Positions 1 to 8,513 of a stretch of DNA of 64,000 nt are shown in pieces. The position numbers and the translations under genes are program-made. Source of the stretch: an uncultured Chloroflexota bacterium (GTDB lineage: Bacteria; Chloroflexota; Anaerolineae; Anaerolineales; Anaerolineaceae); the NCBI GenBank assembly GCA_902791025.1, contig CADATZ010000008.1, positions 1 through 64,000 of the forward strand, given 5' to 3'. The notes below the pieces were generated by a model that was given only the letters and a program-made list of their open reading frames with translations, was not told the origin of the DNA and did no database searches. Every line of letters starts with the position of its first letter. Position 1 is the stretch's first letter.

Positions 1-1
1 T

Positions 2-358
2 CTGCTGCTCCGCGGTATTGAACGTACCGATGTCGAACGCGGTATGGTTGTTGCGAAACCTGGTTCCATCCACCCGCACACCAAGTTCAAGGCTCAGGTA
101 TACGTCCTGAAGCGCGAAGAAGGTGGCCGCCACAAGCCGTTCTTCAATGGTTATCGCCCGCAGTTCTACATCCGCACCATGGATGTGACTGGTAACATTT
201 CTCTGCCGGAAGGCACCGAAATGGTTATGCCTGGTGATAACGTGGTCATGGAAGTCGAACTGATCGTCCCGGTCGCTCTTGAAAAGGGTTCCAAATTCGC
301 TATCCGCGAAGGTGGTCTGACCGTTGGTGCCGGTACTGTTACCGAAATCATCGCGTAA
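2..358 (+). CDS. tuf: Elongation factor Tu, C-terminal part (5' truncated by window edge)
   Basis: The frame is open from the first bases and ends at TAA 356-358. It encodes about 118 residues matching the end of EF-Tu: the domain 2 segment [21 protein letters not shown], then domain 3 with the YRPQFYIRT segment, VMPGDN and the terminal [17 protein letters not shown]-Tu delivers aminoacyl-tRNA to the ribosome as a GTP complex; the GTPase domain lies outside the window. The internal ATG at 44 is not a start, since homology continues upstream. It is the first gene of a conserved block followed by rpmG, trnW, secE and nusG. Confidence 0.97.
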   Translation: MLLRGIERTDVERGMVVAKPGSIHPHTKFKAQVYVLKREEGGRHKPFFNGYRPQFYIRTMDVTGNISLPEGTEMVMPGDNVVMEVELIVPVALEKGSKFAIREGGLTVGAGTVTEIIA

Positions 359-452
359 TCGAATTGTATTGTGCAGTGCCGGTGGGCCTCATCGGCACTG
401 TTATCTTGAAAAAAGAGGAGTGTTCGGCCGGGAGGCCGGATAAAAACGAAAA

Positions 453-623
453 ATGGCATCTAAGAAAAAAGATATCCGCCCCGTGATTACCCTCGCTTGC
501 ACTGAATGCAAGGAGCGCAATTACACGACTCAGAAGAATCGTCGTAATGATCCCGGCAGAATGGAACTGAACAAGTACTGCAGCCGCTGCCGCAAGCACA
601 CACTGCATCGGGAGACGAAATAA
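453..623 (+). CDS. rpmG: 50S ribosomal protein L33
   Basis: This 56-residue protein starts MASKKKDIR and carries two CxxC pairs (CTEC near residues 16-19 and CSRC near 43-46). It is therefore the zinc-binding form of L33, a small protein of the large subunit near the E site. It lies between tuf and the tRNA-Trp gene, the usual position in many bacteria. A GGGAGG-like stretch precedes the ATG, but spacing is long (about 17 nt), so the ribosome-binding site is weak. Product and length agree with the family. Confidence 0.96.
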   Translation: MASKKKDIRPVITLACTECKERNYTTQKNRRNDPGRMELNKYCSRCRKHTLHRETK

Positions 624-655
624 TCATTTCGTTTTGGGGAAATTCAAGTCTGTGG

Positions 656-661
656 TATAAT
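656..661 (+). promoter_or_regulatory. Putative -10 box (TATAAT) before tRNA-Trp
   Basis: A perfect TATAAT lies 16 nt before the mature tRNA start. A poor -35 candidate (TTGGGG near 634) lies 16 nt upstream of it. This may give the tRNA-secE-nusG part its own promoter. It is inferred from sequence only. Confidence 0.45.
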
Positions 662-677
662 AAGGCAGGCTTGTTAT

Positions 678-751
678 AGGTGAATAGCTCAATTAGGCAG
701 AGCGCCTGTCTCCAAAACAGGAGGTTGTGGGTTCGATTCCTGCTTCACCTG
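678..751 (+). tRNA. trnW: tRNA-Trp (anticodon CCA)
   Basis: A cloverleaf can be folded by eye. The acceptor pairs AGGTGAA with TTCACCT, the anticodon stem pairs CCTGT with ACAGG around the loop CTCCAAA, and the T loop is TTCGATT. The anticodon is CCA (Trp) and the discriminator base is G, as usual for Trp. The 3' CCA is not encoded. Placement between rpmG and secE is common in bacteria. Confidence 0.95.
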
Positions 752-821
752 CTACGTTGGAAGCGCCGCTGAAAAAGCGGCGTTTTAAACATCAGAAAAG
801 AATCGCTTTTAAGGAGTAATC

Positions 822-1052
822 ATGGCAGATTCCAAATCCAATAAAAACGATAAACCAGTCGTGCAAAAACCGAACAAGATCCAGAAATGGTGGAATGAAA
901 CCGTTGGCGAGCTTCGCAAGGTTACCTGGCCTACCAAAGAAGAAGCTCTGAAGATGACAAAGATCGTTACCATCGTTGTTTTGGCTACAGCTGTTTTTCT
1001 CGGGGTTGTCGATTTTGTTTTCTCTCGCCTTGTCGGTTTATTGCTCGGTTAA
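822..1052 (+). CDS. secE: Preprotein translocase subunit SecE
   Basis: This 76-residue protein has the short single-span form of SecE. A basic, polar N-terminus is followed by the conserved amphipathic segment (WWNETVGELRKVTWPTKEEA, residues about 24-43). One membrane span follows (about residues 48-72). SecE clamps SecY in the membrane channel. AAGGAG 6-7 nt before the ATG is a good ribosome-binding site. nusG follows 15 nt later, the classical secE-nusG pair. Confidence 0.97.
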   Translation: MADSKSNKNDKPVVQKPNKIQKWWNETVGELRKVTWPTKEEALKMTKIVTIVVLATAVFLGVVDFVFSRLVGLLLG

Positions 1053-1067
1053 TAGGAGCTGCGGACT

Positions 1068-1793
1068 ATGAGTACGAATGAATTTGATGAACTGGATGAA
1101 ATGATCGAACAAACCGATCTGTCATTTGATGAATCGGAACTTGATCCGGATTTGATTCCGGAGGATGGTTATTTGGAAAAACCATCCAAAAAAGGTTCAT
1201 CAAAGAAATCTTCGCGAGCTAACAAGCAGCCGGTTCTTTCCGAAGAAGATGAAAAAATCGAAAGCGTTGATGAGGTCTACTGGTACGTTGTACATTGCTA
1301 TTCCGGATACGAAAACAAGGTTTGTCACAACCTGGAGCAGCGTATCGAAACCATGGGTATGAAGGACATGATCTTTGATGTGATCGTTCCCCAACAGGAA
1401 GAAATCGAGATCAAAGACGGGAAACGCAAGACTATCAAACGGAATATTTTCCCAGGATACGTCCTTGTTCAGATGAAAATGACAGAGCAGTCCTGGTTCA
1501 TTGTCCGGAATACGCCGGGCGTTACCGGGTTCATCGGAATGGGTAAACAGCCGACTCCGCTGCGTCCTGAAGAAGCCCGTGAGATATTCAAACGTGCCGA
1601 AGCGGAAGCACCACATCTGAACGTCACCTTCAAGGAAGGTGAGAAAGTCCGCATCATCGATGGACCATTCAACGATTTTACCGGTGTGGTTTCTTCCTTC
1701 GATATGGAAAAGACCAAGGTCCGTGTGATGGTCAATTTCTTCGGACGGGAAACACCTGTCGAACTGGACTTCTTACAAGTCGAAAAGTCATAA
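1068..1793 (+). CDS. nusG: Transcription termination/antitermination protein NusG with acidic N-terminal extension
   Basis: This 241-residue protein is longer than the usual ~180. Residues ~1-67 are a low-complexity stretch, mostly Asp/Glu with a Lys/Ser segment. The NGN domain follows (WYVVHCYSGYENKV, IFPGYVLVQM, VRNTPGVTGFIG). The C-terminal KOW domain has the FKEGEKVRIIDGPF motif and ends in FFGRETPVELDFLQVEK. NusG binds RNA polymerase and couples it to Rho or the ribosome. The core reads like Chloroflexota NusG as I remember it. It is co-transcribed with secE and is followed by the L11-L1 genes. Confidence 0.96.
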   Translation: MSTNEFDELDEMIEQTDLSFDESELDPDLIPEDGYLEKPSKKGSSKKSSRANKQPVLSEEDEKIESVDEVYWYVVHCYSGYENKVCHNLEQRIETMGMKDMIFDVIVPQQEEIEIKDGKRKTIKRNIFPGYVLVQMKMTEQSWFIVRNTPGVTGFIGMGKQPTPLRPEEAREIFKRAEAEAPHLNVTFKEGEKVRIIDGPFNDFTGVVSSFDMEKTKVRVMVNFFGRETPVELDFLQVEKS

Positions 1794-1808
1794 ATTATGG
1801 AGTAACTT

Positions 1809-1833
1809 CCCCGGTTGTGTTATACTTCCGGGG
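1809..1833 (+). promoter_or_regulatory. GC hairpin in the leader before rplK
   Basis: CCCCGG (1809-1814) can pair with CCGGGG (1828-1833) around a 13-nt AT-rich loop, 50 nt before the rplK start. It could be a weak attenuator or an RNA-level control site for the L11-L1 operon. No long T run follows, so a strong terminator is unlikely. Confidence 0.35.
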
Positions 1834-1885
1834 TTGAATTTTGTGGAAGGGCGGAATGCCCGTTATCACCACCAAGGAGTTTATT

Positions 1886-2311
1886 GTGGCAAAAAAATTA
1901 AAAGCTGTTGTAAAGTTGAATTTGACTGCCGGTAAAGCCAATCCTGCGCCTCCGGTAGGTCCTGCGTTAGCCAGCCATGGTATCAACATTATGGCTTTCT
2001 GTAAGGAATATAACGCCCGCACGCAGAATCGTGCCGGTGAAATTCTTCCTGCTGAAATTACCATTTTTACTGATGGCTCCTTCACCTTTGTTCTGAAGAC
2101 CCCTCCGGCTTCCTATCTGCTGAAGAAAGCTGCCGGCATTGAAACCGCTTCTGCAACCGGTTCCAAGGTTAAGGTCGCAAAGATCACAAAGGCACAGGTC
2201 CGCGAAATCGCTGAAACGAAGTTCAAGGATATGAATGCCCCGACCATCGAAAGCGCGATCAAACAGATCGAAGGTACTGCCCGCAATATGGGCCTTCAGG
2301 TAGTTGACTAA
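1886..2311 (+). CDS. rplK: 50S ribosomal protein L11
   Basis: The GTG start at 1886 is preferred over the upstream in-frame ATG at 1841. AAGGAG sits 7 nt before it, and the resulting 141-residue protein ([13 protein letters not shown]...) has the standard L11 length. The N-terminal domain carries the proline-rich [19 protein letters not shown] motif that contacts 23S rRNA in the GTPase-associated centre. The C-terminal RNA-binding domain ends in [12 protein letters not shown]. rplA follows 50 nt later. Confidence 0.96.
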   Translation: MAKKLKAVVKLNLTAGKANPAPPVGPALASHGINIMAFCKEYNARTQNRAGEILPAEITIFTDGSFTFVLKTPPASYLLKKAAGIETASATGSKVKVAKITKAQVREIAETKFKDMNAPTIESAIKQIEGTARNMGLQVVD

Positions 2312-2361
2312 CAAAAAGTGGGAGAGTGGGTTTCCCTCGATTGGACCACAAGGAGTATTAA

Positions 2362-3081
2362 ATGGCAAAGCATGGTAAGAAATTTTTAGAAGCTTCAAAG
2401 AAAATTGATCGCCAGAAGTATTATTCTGTCAAGGAAGCGATCGATCTCGCAAAAGAAACCAGCGTAACGAAATTCGATTCCACCATCGAAGTTCACATGA
2501 AGACCGGTTTGGATCCTCGCCAGGCTGATCAGCAGATCCGCGACGTTGTCGTTCTGCCGAACGGTTTGGGTAAGACAGTCCGTGTCCTCGTCTTCTGCCA
2601 GGGTGAAGGCGTTGCCAAAGCTCAGGAAGGCGGAGCCGATTATATCGCTGATTCCGACGAATGGATCCAGAAGATCCAGCAGGGTTTTGCTGATTTCGAT
2701 GTCGCGATCGCAACACCGGATATGATGGCTAAAGCCGGCCGCCTCGGCCGTGTCCTCGGTCCCCGCGGTTTGATGCCGAACCCGAAAGCCGGTACCGTTT
2801 GCGCCCCCGCAGATCTTCCGCGTGTGATCAAAGAAGCGAAAGCCGGTCGTGTTGAGTTCCGTCTCGACAAGTCCGCAAACCTGCACGTTCCGGTAGGTAA
2901 ATCTTCCTTCAGCGCTGATAAGTTGTATGAAAATGTCTCTGCTTATCTCGATGCTGTCAAGAAGGCAAAACCGTCAGGCGCGAAAGGTCAGTTCATTAAG
3001 CGTGTTACCATCTCTTCAACGATGGGCCCCGGCATCCGGGTCGACCTCGCAAATGCGCTGAACCTCGGTGCACTGGAATAA
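2362..3081 (+). CDS. rplA: 50S ribosomal protein L1
   Basis: This 239-residue protein has the normal length. It shows the L1 hallmarks: [16 protein letters not shown] near residue 40, [18 protein letters not shown] in the middle, and the C-terminal [14 protein letters not shown]1 binds 23S rRNA at the L1 stalk and in many bacteria represses its own operon. AAGGAG lies before the ATG. The usual next genes rplJ and rplL are absent; a terminator and unrelated genes follow. Confidence 0.97.
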   Translation: MAKHGKKFLEASKKIDRQKYYSVKEAIDLAKETSVTKFDSTIEVHMKTGLDPRQADQQIRDVVVLPNGLGKTVRVLVFCQGEGVAKAQEGGADYIADSDEWIQKIQQGFADFDVAIATPDMMAKAGRLGRVLGPRGLMPNPKAGTVCAPADLPRVIKEAKAGRVEFRLDKSANLHVPVGKSSFSADKLYENVSAYLDAVKKAKPSGAKGQFIKRVTISSTMGPGIRVDLANALNLGALE

Positions 3082-3100
3082 GCAAAGAGCTTGAATGATA

Positions 3101-3137
3101 AAAAGAGTGGCCGTAAAAAGCCGCTCTTTTCTTGTTT
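3101..3137 (+). terminator. Rho-independent terminator after rplA
   Basis: AAAAGAGTGGC (3101-3111) pairs with GCCGCTCTTTT (3120-3130) with one G.U pair and an 8-nt loop, followed by a T-rich tail. It closes the rplK-rplA unit. Confidence 0.85.
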
Positions 3138-3141
3138 TAAT

Positions 3142-3169
3142 GAATAGTGAATGGTGAAGAGTGAATAAT
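3142..3169 (+). repeat. Period-7 tandem array (4 units, GAATAGT type)
   Basis: Four exact 7-nt steps are visible: GAATAGT, GAATGGT, GAAGAGT, GAATAAT. The array ends 1 nt before the ATG of the HIT gene and so occupies its ribosome-binding region. It belongs to the window-wide heptad family. Confidence 0.7.
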
Positions 3170-3170
3170 T

Positions 3171-3665
3171 ATGGAAACAATGTGGGCGCCATGGCGCAGT
3201 GAATATATTAATAGTAATAATGATTCAGAGAAACCGAAAAAAGATATTTGTGTCTTCTGTGATGCATTAACCACAACTGACGACCATGAACGGCATATTA
3301 TCTATCGCGGAAAAACAGCTTTTGTGATTCTGAACAAATTTCCCTATAACAATGGTCACATGCTGGTGATGCCGAACCGTCACATCAGCCGGCCGGATAT
3401 GATGACGGATGAGGAGCGGATCGAGATGATGAACCTGATCGTTAAAGCACAATCTGTTCTTTATGAGGTATATCATCCGCATGGTGTAAATATTGGCGCG
3501 AACATAGGAGAAGCGGCCGGTGCGGGAATTGCGCAGCATATGCATTTTCATGTGTTGCCTCGCTGGAACGCAGATGCTAATTTTATGACGACAGTCGCCA
3601 ATGCCCGTGTCATCCCGGAATCACTGGACGAAACCTGGGAGAAGATCCGCAAAGCCTGGAATTAG
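3171..3665 (+). CDS. HIT-family nucleotide hydrolase/phosphorylase
   Basis: This 164-residue protein has the histidine-triad motif QHMHFHVLPRW at about residues 122-132, which forms the catalytic site for nucleoside phosphate hydrolysis or AMP transfer. The N-terminal METMWAPWRSEYI is typical of the Ap4A phosphorylase-like HIT branch. A CxxC lies at residues 25-28. It is expected to be cytosolic and to act on dinucleoside polyphosphates or AMP conjugates; the substrate cannot be fixed from sequence. A heptad array replaces a clear Shine-Dalgarno upstream. A terminator follows, so it is probably monocistronic. Confidence 0.9.
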   Translation: METMWAPWRSEYINSNNDSEKPKKDICVFCDALTTTDDHERHIIYRGKTAFVILNKFPYNNGHMLVMPNRHISRPDMMTDEERIEMMNLIVKAQSVLYEVYHPHGVNIGANIGEAAGAGIAQHMHFHVLPRWNADANFMTTVANARVIPESLDETWEKIRKAWN

Positions 3666-3699
3666 CAATATTTTAAGATAATTTTGAATAATTCATTAC

Positions 3700-3736
3700 A
3701 CATGGACAAACATATGAATTGTCCATGTTTTTTTTA
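3700..3736 (+). terminator. Rho-independent terminator after the HIT gene
   Basis: ACATGGACAA (3700-3709) pairs with TTGTCCATGT (3719-3728), loop 9 nt, followed by eight T residues. Confidence 0.9.
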
Positions 3737-3879
3737 TGTTTCTTCAGTACCCGGCGGCGCTGTACAGATGTGCTATGTTCTGGAAAGCTACGTTTCGATA
3801 AAAAAAATTTCGGATTTTGAGATTCCTGAAAATAATTTAACAAAATTTTCAGGAAAAGGTGTAAAATATTTTTAATGGA

Positions 3880-4917
3880 GTGAAACAGACATTGAGCAGG
3901 TTGATGACGATCAAGCGGGTAAAACTGTTGAGTTATTCTCTGGCAGTTTTATTCCTTGTGGTCCATGTCGTGATGTATATCATTTTCAAGAGGAATAATG
4001 TTCCGCCGATGGAGATTTTAAACCTGCTGAGCATTACATTTTATGTTGTGATGCTGATTTTGATTTTAAATGATAAAATACGCACGTTTATTATTGCCTG
4101 TTTTTTGGAAATAAATATACATATGGGAGCTGCAATTCACTTTACCGGATGGAACAGTGGCTTTCAAATAACGCTTATCGGGATTTGCATTCTCTTAGCC
4201 TATGCGGAATATGCCGCCAGGTCTCTGCACAGAAAGCATATTCGTTTTATTTTGCTTTCTCCGATTGCGCTGTTTACCTATTTACGCTCTTTTTATGTCA
4301 GTCTGCAGCGTCCGGCACCCTATCCTCTGCCCGAACATGTGGCAAATTCCTTTCAGGTAGCGTGGGCGATAATCGTTTTTCTCATTATTTTTATTGTTCT
4401 GCAGATATTTGTTTATTACGCCGCAGCTTCTCAGGATGAACTGAGAAATGAGGCGATGCACGATAAATTGACCGGTCTGCCGAATCGGGTTTACATGTCT
4501 GAATATCTTCAGACGGTGAGCGAAGCGAAGGACCAAAGCCAGTATTGGCTTGCAATCATTGATTTGGATGACTTTAAAATCTGCAATGATACCTATGGTC
4601 ATAACTGCGGCGATTATGTTTTGGTCACGATAGCAAATATTTTGAAATCACCCGGAATTGAAGTCTGCCGATGGGGTGGAGAGGAATTTCTGTTGGTCGG
4701 GAAACGAGTCAATAACGGACCGGTTGCACTGCTGCAGCAGATCCGACAGACAGTCCATGATTATGATTTCGAATATGAGGGAAAACATATTCATATGACG
4801 ATGACAATCGGTATGGCCTGGAAAAAGCCGGAAATGTCGCTTGATGAATGGATCAGTACAGCGGACAAAAAGCTTTATGAAGGGAAAGCGGCCGGAAAAG
4901 ACAGAGTTTGTTATTAA
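3880..4917 (+). CDS. Membrane-bound diguanylate cyclase (GGDEF)
   Basis: This 345-residue protein starts with GTG. An ATG at 3904 is an alternative, as neither has a strong ribosome-binding site. Residues ~15-190 form about six hydrophobic spans. The C-terminal ~165 residues are a GGDEF domain: HDKLTGLPNR, the IDLDDFKICND metal/GTP segment, the active-site loop RWGGEEF and the ending DKKLYEGKAAGKDR. It should make cyclic di-GMP from two GTP at the inner face of the membrane. No RxxD inhibitory site is seen before GGEEF. It is followed 66 nt later by a GGDEF-EAL gene of opposite predicted activity. Confidence 0.9.
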   Translation: MKQTLSRLMTIKRVKLLSYSLAVLFLVVHVVMYIIFKRNNVPPMEILNLLSITFYVVMLILILNDKIRTFIIACFLEINIHMGAAIHFTGWNSGFQITLIGICILLAYAEYAARSLHRKHIRFILLSPIALFTYLRSFYVSLQRPAPYPLPEHVANSFQVAWAIIVFLIIFIVLQIFVYYAAASQDELRNEAMHDKLTGLPNRVYMSEYLQTVSEAKDQSQYWLAIIDLDDFKICNDTYGHNCGDYVLVTIANILKSPGIEVCRWGGEEFLLVGKRVNNGPVALLQQIRQTVHDYDFEYEGKHIHMTMTIGMAWKKPEMSLDEWISTADKKLYEGKAAGKDRVCY

Positions 4918-4983
4918 ATAATGATACGACAGTTTTAGATTGCGTATAAAAAATTTGAAATAAACTGCCAGAGGAAAACGAGA

Positions 4984-6645
4984 ATGGATTATTTTGCAGA
5001 GTTTGAACGATTGACAGAACTGATGACCAGCCTGGATGAATTCAATATTCCGGAGATATTTATGACACTCGCAAAAATATGCATCGCTCTGCGGATTTCC
5101 AAAGGCGTAACCTCCTTCTATCAAAGTCCTGAGCATGAAGCTCTCGGTGACGGAGAGCATTTTGTGTGTTATGACAGTGGTGAAGAACATGTGCTGGTGA
5201 ATTCGATACGGCTTGTTACTCCTGCGCATATCGTTATCGTTTGTAATGTATATCAGGCAAAGGGAGCTGTTCCGCTCACTGATCAGGAACGCCGCCGGGT
5301 CGAAACCATTCAGCGCATGATGGTTACTTATGTGAACAGGAGCCGTCAGGAACAGATCATCCAGCGGCTCATGTATTACGGTGATGACGGGTTCCATAAT
5401 CTTCGCTACTTTTATGCTGAAATTATGCGGCTTGCCAATGCAGGACAGATTGCCGGAAAAACAGCCATCCGTATCAATCTCAAGCATTTTTCTGTTGTGA
5501 ATGAGCAGATAGGCATGGAGGCCGGTAACGTGGTGATGCGCCGATATTGCGAGGCTCTTGAAGATGCTTTTCATAAAAACGGCTTTATCTGCCGCCTTGG
5601 GGGTGACAACTTTGTCGCGCTGTTTGAGACGAAATACCTGCCTGAAGTGGAAAAATGTCTGAAGGGTGTGCCGATTCCCTGGGACAAGTCCGGCAAACAT
5701 CGTATTGAGGTCTCCGCGGTTGCCGGTGTTTACCGCATTCTGGAACAGGATGTGATTGAGGAACCCGGCACAGTGATGGGACGGATCGTGGACGCTTATT
5801 CGCTGGCGAAGCGGGAATACAATGCGGATATTATCTATTATCGTGATGCTTTCCAGGTTAGGAAAGAACATGAAATTCAGATCCAAAAGCATTTCCGGGA
5901 AGCGTTGGGAAAAGAAGAGTTTGTTGTTTATTACCAGCCGAAGGTCGATATCCGCACCCGTGAGTTGATCGGTGCGGAGGCATTGTGCCGCTGGATCCGG
6001 AACGGCAGTATCGTTCCCCCACTGGAGTTTATTCCGATCTTGGAACGAGGCCTGGATATTTGTCAGCTGGATTTTTATATGCTGAACCATGTCTGCATGG
6101 ATCTGCGCCGCTGGCTGGATGAAGGAATTAAACCGGTTCGGGTTTCTGTGAACTACTCCCGTCGTCACATGATCGATCCGGATTTGTTTGAACATATTAT
6201 TGATATTATCGACAAAAACCTGGTTCCGCATGAGCTGATTGAGATCGAATTGACGGAGACGACGACCGATGTGGAATTCAAAGACCTCAAACGAGTGGTC
6301 AGTCAGCTGCAAGATGCCGGTATCTGCGCTTCTGTGGATGATTTTGGCATCGGTTATTCTTCTCTGAACCTGATCAAACAGATCCCTTGGGATGTTTTGA
6401 AACTGGACAAAAGCATTCTGCCTTCCAATGATACCAATGATGAGCGCAGTCGGCGGATTTTTGGCCTGATCTGTGGAATGGCCAATGAAATCGGTCTGAA
6501 TTGTGTGGCTGAGGGCGTTGAGACGGAAGAGCAGCTGGATTTGATGAAAGACTACGGATGCCACGTTGCTCAGGGATTTTTCTTCGACAAGCCGCTGCCG
6601 GTAAATGAATTTGAAAACCGTTTGCTGACCCGTACATATGCCTGA
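4984..6645 (+). CDS. Cyclic di-GMP phosphodiesterase (degenerate GGDEF + EAL)
   Basis: The 553-residue protein has three parts. Residues ~1-130 are an N-terminal region of unknown type, without membrane spans. A GGDEF-like domain follows in which the loop reads GGDNF, so cyclase activity is doubtful. The EAL domain occupies about residues 295-545. EAL-domain metal/catalytic motifs look intact: EALCRW, the Asn in VSVNYSR, ELTET, DDFGIGYSSL, the Lys in LKLDKS and AEGVETEEQ. It should linearise cyclic di-GMP; the GGDEF part may sense GTP. It lies downstream of a cyclase and overlaps the next gene by 8 nt. Confidence 0.9.
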   Translation: MDYFAEFERLTELMTSLDEFNIPEIFMTLAKICIALRISKGVTSFYQSPEHEALGDGEHFVCYDSGEEHVLVNSIRLVTPAHIVIVCNVYQAKGAVPLTDQERRRVETIQRMMVTYVNRSRQEQIIQRLMYYGDDGFHNLRYFYAEIMRLANAGQIAGKTAIRINLKHFSVVNEQIGMEAGNVVMRRYCEALEDAFHKNGFICRLGGDNFVALFETKYLPEVEKCLKGVPIPWDKSGKHRIEVSAVAGVYRILEQDVIEEPGTVMGRIVDAYSLAKREYNADIIYYRDAFQVRKEHEIQIQKHFREALGKEEFVVYYQPKVDIRTRELIGAEALCRWIRNGSIVPPLEFIPILERGLDICQLDFYMLNHVCMDLRRWLDEGIKPVRVSVNYSRRHMIDPDLFEHIIDIIDKNLVPHELIEIELTETTTDVEFKDLKRVVSQLQDAGICASVDDFGIGYSSLNLIKQIPWDVLKLDKSILPSNDTNDERSRRIFGLICGMANEIGLNCVAEGVETEEQLDLMKDYGCHVAQGFFFDKPLPVNEFENRLLTRTYA

Positions 6646-6922
6646 GTATAGATTTGACGCCGTTCTTCATGAACTGTCGGATAACGGTGGAGCCTATGTG
6701 GTTTTCCCGTGGGATATCCGTAAAGAATTCGGTAAAGGACGCGTCAAAGTACATGCCGAATTCGATGGAATCTCTTATGACGGCAACATAGTCAATATGG
6801 GTGTCAAAGGCGAAAACGGTGAAATCTGTTATATCATCGGTGTTTTAAAGTCAATACGTCAAAAACTGAACAAAAAAGATGGTGATTCCATCCATGTTGT
6901 GATAACAAATAGACAAGAATAA
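6638..6922 (+). CDS. DUF1905 domain protein
   Basis: The 94-residue protein covers a whole DUF1905-type domain (FDAVLHELSDNGGAYVVFPWD; RVKVHAEFDG; GSIHVVI-like end). Members are small beta-rich proteins, sometimes fused to YdeI-type domains, with no established biochemical role. The start codon overlaps the end of the EAL gene by 8 nt, so translation is probably coupled. No membrane segment or catalytic motif is evident. Confidence 0.75.
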   Translation: MPEYRFDAVLHELSDNGGAYVVFPWDIRKEFGKGRVKVHAEFDGISYDGNIVNMGVKGENGEICYIIGVLKSIRQKLNKKDGDSIHVVITNRQE

Positions 6923-6939
6923 TTCTATTTCTTGGAACG

Positions 6940-7005
6940 GAGCACATAGGGACTGGCAACTTGTGTCTGCGAAGCCGGCGCAAACGTGCCTGTACCTATG
7001 TGCGT
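6940..7005 (+). repeat. Palindromic element copy 1 (forward)
   Basis: The copy runs from GAGCACATAGGGACTGGCA to GCCTGTACCTATGTGCGT. Both outer arms changed together relative to the consensus (ATAGG opposite CCTAT instead of ATGGG opposite CCCAT), a compensatory change. It lies between DUF1905 and the alpha/beta hydrolase. Confidence 0.85.
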
Positions 7006-7077
7006 AAACAGTTACAATGAAAGAAATTATTTCTTGAGAAATATCCATTGCAGCAAGACAAGAGCTGCAGAGGCTTT

Positions 7078-7097
7078 TTGACTCATTTTAGAGTCAA
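7078..7097 (+). promoter_or_regulatory. Inverted repeat upstream of the alpha/beta hydrolase gene
   Basis: TTGACTC (7078-7084) and GAGTCAA (7091-7097) are perfect inverted arms around ATTTTA, 27 nt before the start codon. It may be an operator or an RNA hairpin; no regulator can be named. Confidence 0.35.
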
Positions 7098-7123
7098 CTG
7101 AAACAATAAGAATGAGGTCTGAT

Positions 7124-7939
7124 ATGCTCCAAAACAAAGAAAAAATCCAAATAGAAACCGTAAGAACAAATCGTTTCAGCATGGATTATTTTAAATTCGG
7201 CCATGGGAAAAAAACCTTCGTGATCATTCCCGGGGTAAGCGTGCAAAGCGTTATGGGCTCCGCTGAGTTAATTGCTGAGGCTTACAAACTGTTTGCTGAT
7301 GAATTTACTGTCTATGTGTTTGATCGGAGAAAAAATCTGCCGGAGACTTATTCGATCACCGAAATGGCAGTCGATACCGCAGAAGCGTTTCAGGAATTGG
7401 GCTTGAATCAGATAAACCTTTTCGGCACTTCGCAGGGAGGAATGATCGCTATGGATATTGCGATTTCCCATCCGGAGCTTGTTGAAAAGCTGGTTTTAGG
7501 CTCTACTTCTGCTCAGGTCAAAGATGAAGAATATCAGACAGTCAAAAAGTGGATCGATCTTGCGAAAAACAAAGATGCGGAAGGGCTTTATCTTGCATTC
7601 GGTCAAGATGTCTTTCCTCCGGGTGTATATGAGCAGTCCCGTCAGCTCCTGATCGATACCGCGAAAACGGTGACCACAGAGGAAATGAATCAGTTCGTCA
7701 TTATCGCTTCGGGTTTGGCTCATTTTAATGTCATCCATGATCTCAAAAAGATCAAATGTCCTGTGCTGGTTATCGGCGACAGAGACGATCATGTACTTGG
7801 CGGTCAGGCATCGGTGATCATTGCGGATCATCTGAAAAAGCGGCCGGATAATGAATTATATATGTATGAAGGGTATGGCCATGCAGCCTATGATACCGCT
7901 CCGGATTATAAGGAACGGATCTATCAATTTTTGGTGTAA
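7124..7939 (+). CDS. Alpha/beta-fold hydrolase
   Basis: The ATG at 7124 is preferred to that at 7112 because GAGG lies 6-7 nt before it; this gives 271 residues. The nucleophile elbow is GTSQGG (Ser near residue 107). The acid is probably in IGDRDDHVLGG and the histidine in YEGYGHAAYD near the C-terminus, so a complete Ser-Asp-His triad is likely. Such enzymes cleave esters, amides or related bonds; the substrate cannot be inferred. There is no signal peptide, so it is cytosolic. Confidence 0.85.
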   Translation: MLQNKEKIQIETVRTNRFSMDYFKFGHGKKTFVIIPGVSVQSVMGSAELIAEAYKLFADEFTVYVFDRRKNLPETYSITEMAVDTAEAFQELGLNQINLFGTSQGGMIAMDIAISHPELVEKLVLGSTSAQVKDEEYQTVKKWIDLAKNKDAEGLYLAFGQDVFPPGVYEQSRQLLIDTAKTVTTEEMNQFVIIASGLAHFNVIHDLKKIKCPVLVIGDRDDHVLGGQASVIIADHLKKRPDNELYMYEGYGHAAYDTAPDYKERIYQFLV

Positions 7940-8021
7940 TCGGATAAAGCCGGCTGAGTATAATACAGCAATGTAACTAAGGTTGATTCCTTCCTTCTCT
8001 TGCTTTGATAATAAATCAAAA

Positions 8022-8513
8022 ATGAAAACCATTTTTATTAAAAATCTCGAAACTGATGAGGAAATCCGACAGAAGGCTTATGTCAGCTGGAAAGGCTGGC
8101 AGGAGGCTTATGCGGAGATCCTTGATCGGAGCTTTCTGTGTACCCTCTCATTGGAACGCAATCTGAACAACGCTGTCCGCTGGAAGGACAATACTATCAT
8201 CGCTAAAGACGGAGACCGCGTTATCGGTTTTGTGGTATGCGGTCCATGCCGGGATGAGGATCTGCCGGATGCCGGGGAAGTATATGCGATTTATATCCTT
8301 TCGAAATATTATGATCAAAAAGTGGGGTACCGTCTCATGCATGCCGCGCTGGAACGGCTGCAATCTTATCGAAAAGTGGTTGTCTGGGTATTGAAGGAAA
8401 ACAGACGTGCGGTCCGCTTTTATCAGCGCTGTGGTTTCTGTTTCGATGGCAGGGAAAAGGAACTCCCACTCGGTAAACCTGTCCTTGACGTTAGGATGAT
8501 ATATGACAATTAA
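8022..8513 (+). CDS. GNAT-family N-acetyltransferase
   Basis: The ATG at 8022 is chosen over an upstream in-frame TTG at 7983, giving 163 residues. The fold hallmarks are the beta4 strand AGEVYAIYILSKYYDQKVGYRLMH, with a degenerate acetyl-CoA loop (QKVGYRL), and the ending ENRRAVRFYQRCGFCFDGREKEL. It should acetylate an amine using acetyl-CoA; the acceptor is unknown. Its 3' end overlaps the next gene by 11 nt, suggesting coupled translation. Confidence 0.85.
   Translation: MKTIFIKNLETDEEIRQKAYVSWKGWQEAYAEILDRSFLCTLSLERNLNNAVRWKDNTIIAKDGDRVIGFVVCGPCRDEDLPDAGEVYAIYILSKYYDQKVGYRLMHAALERLQSYRKVVVWVLKENRRAVRFYQRCGFCFDGREKELPLGKPVLDVRMIYDN

Noticed and set aside
1841..1885. N-terminal extension of L11 from ATG 1841
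   Set aside because: The GTG at 1886 has AAGGAG at proper spacing and gives the canonical 141 residues.
3684..3875. 63-codon frame after the HIT gene
   Set aside because: It spans the terminator of the HIT gene, lacks a ribosome-binding site and has no homology features.
4648..6564. 638-codon minus-strand frame opposite the GGDEF-EAL gene
   Set aside because: The plus strand encodes a well-defined GGDEF-EAL protein here; the antisense frame has no known motif.
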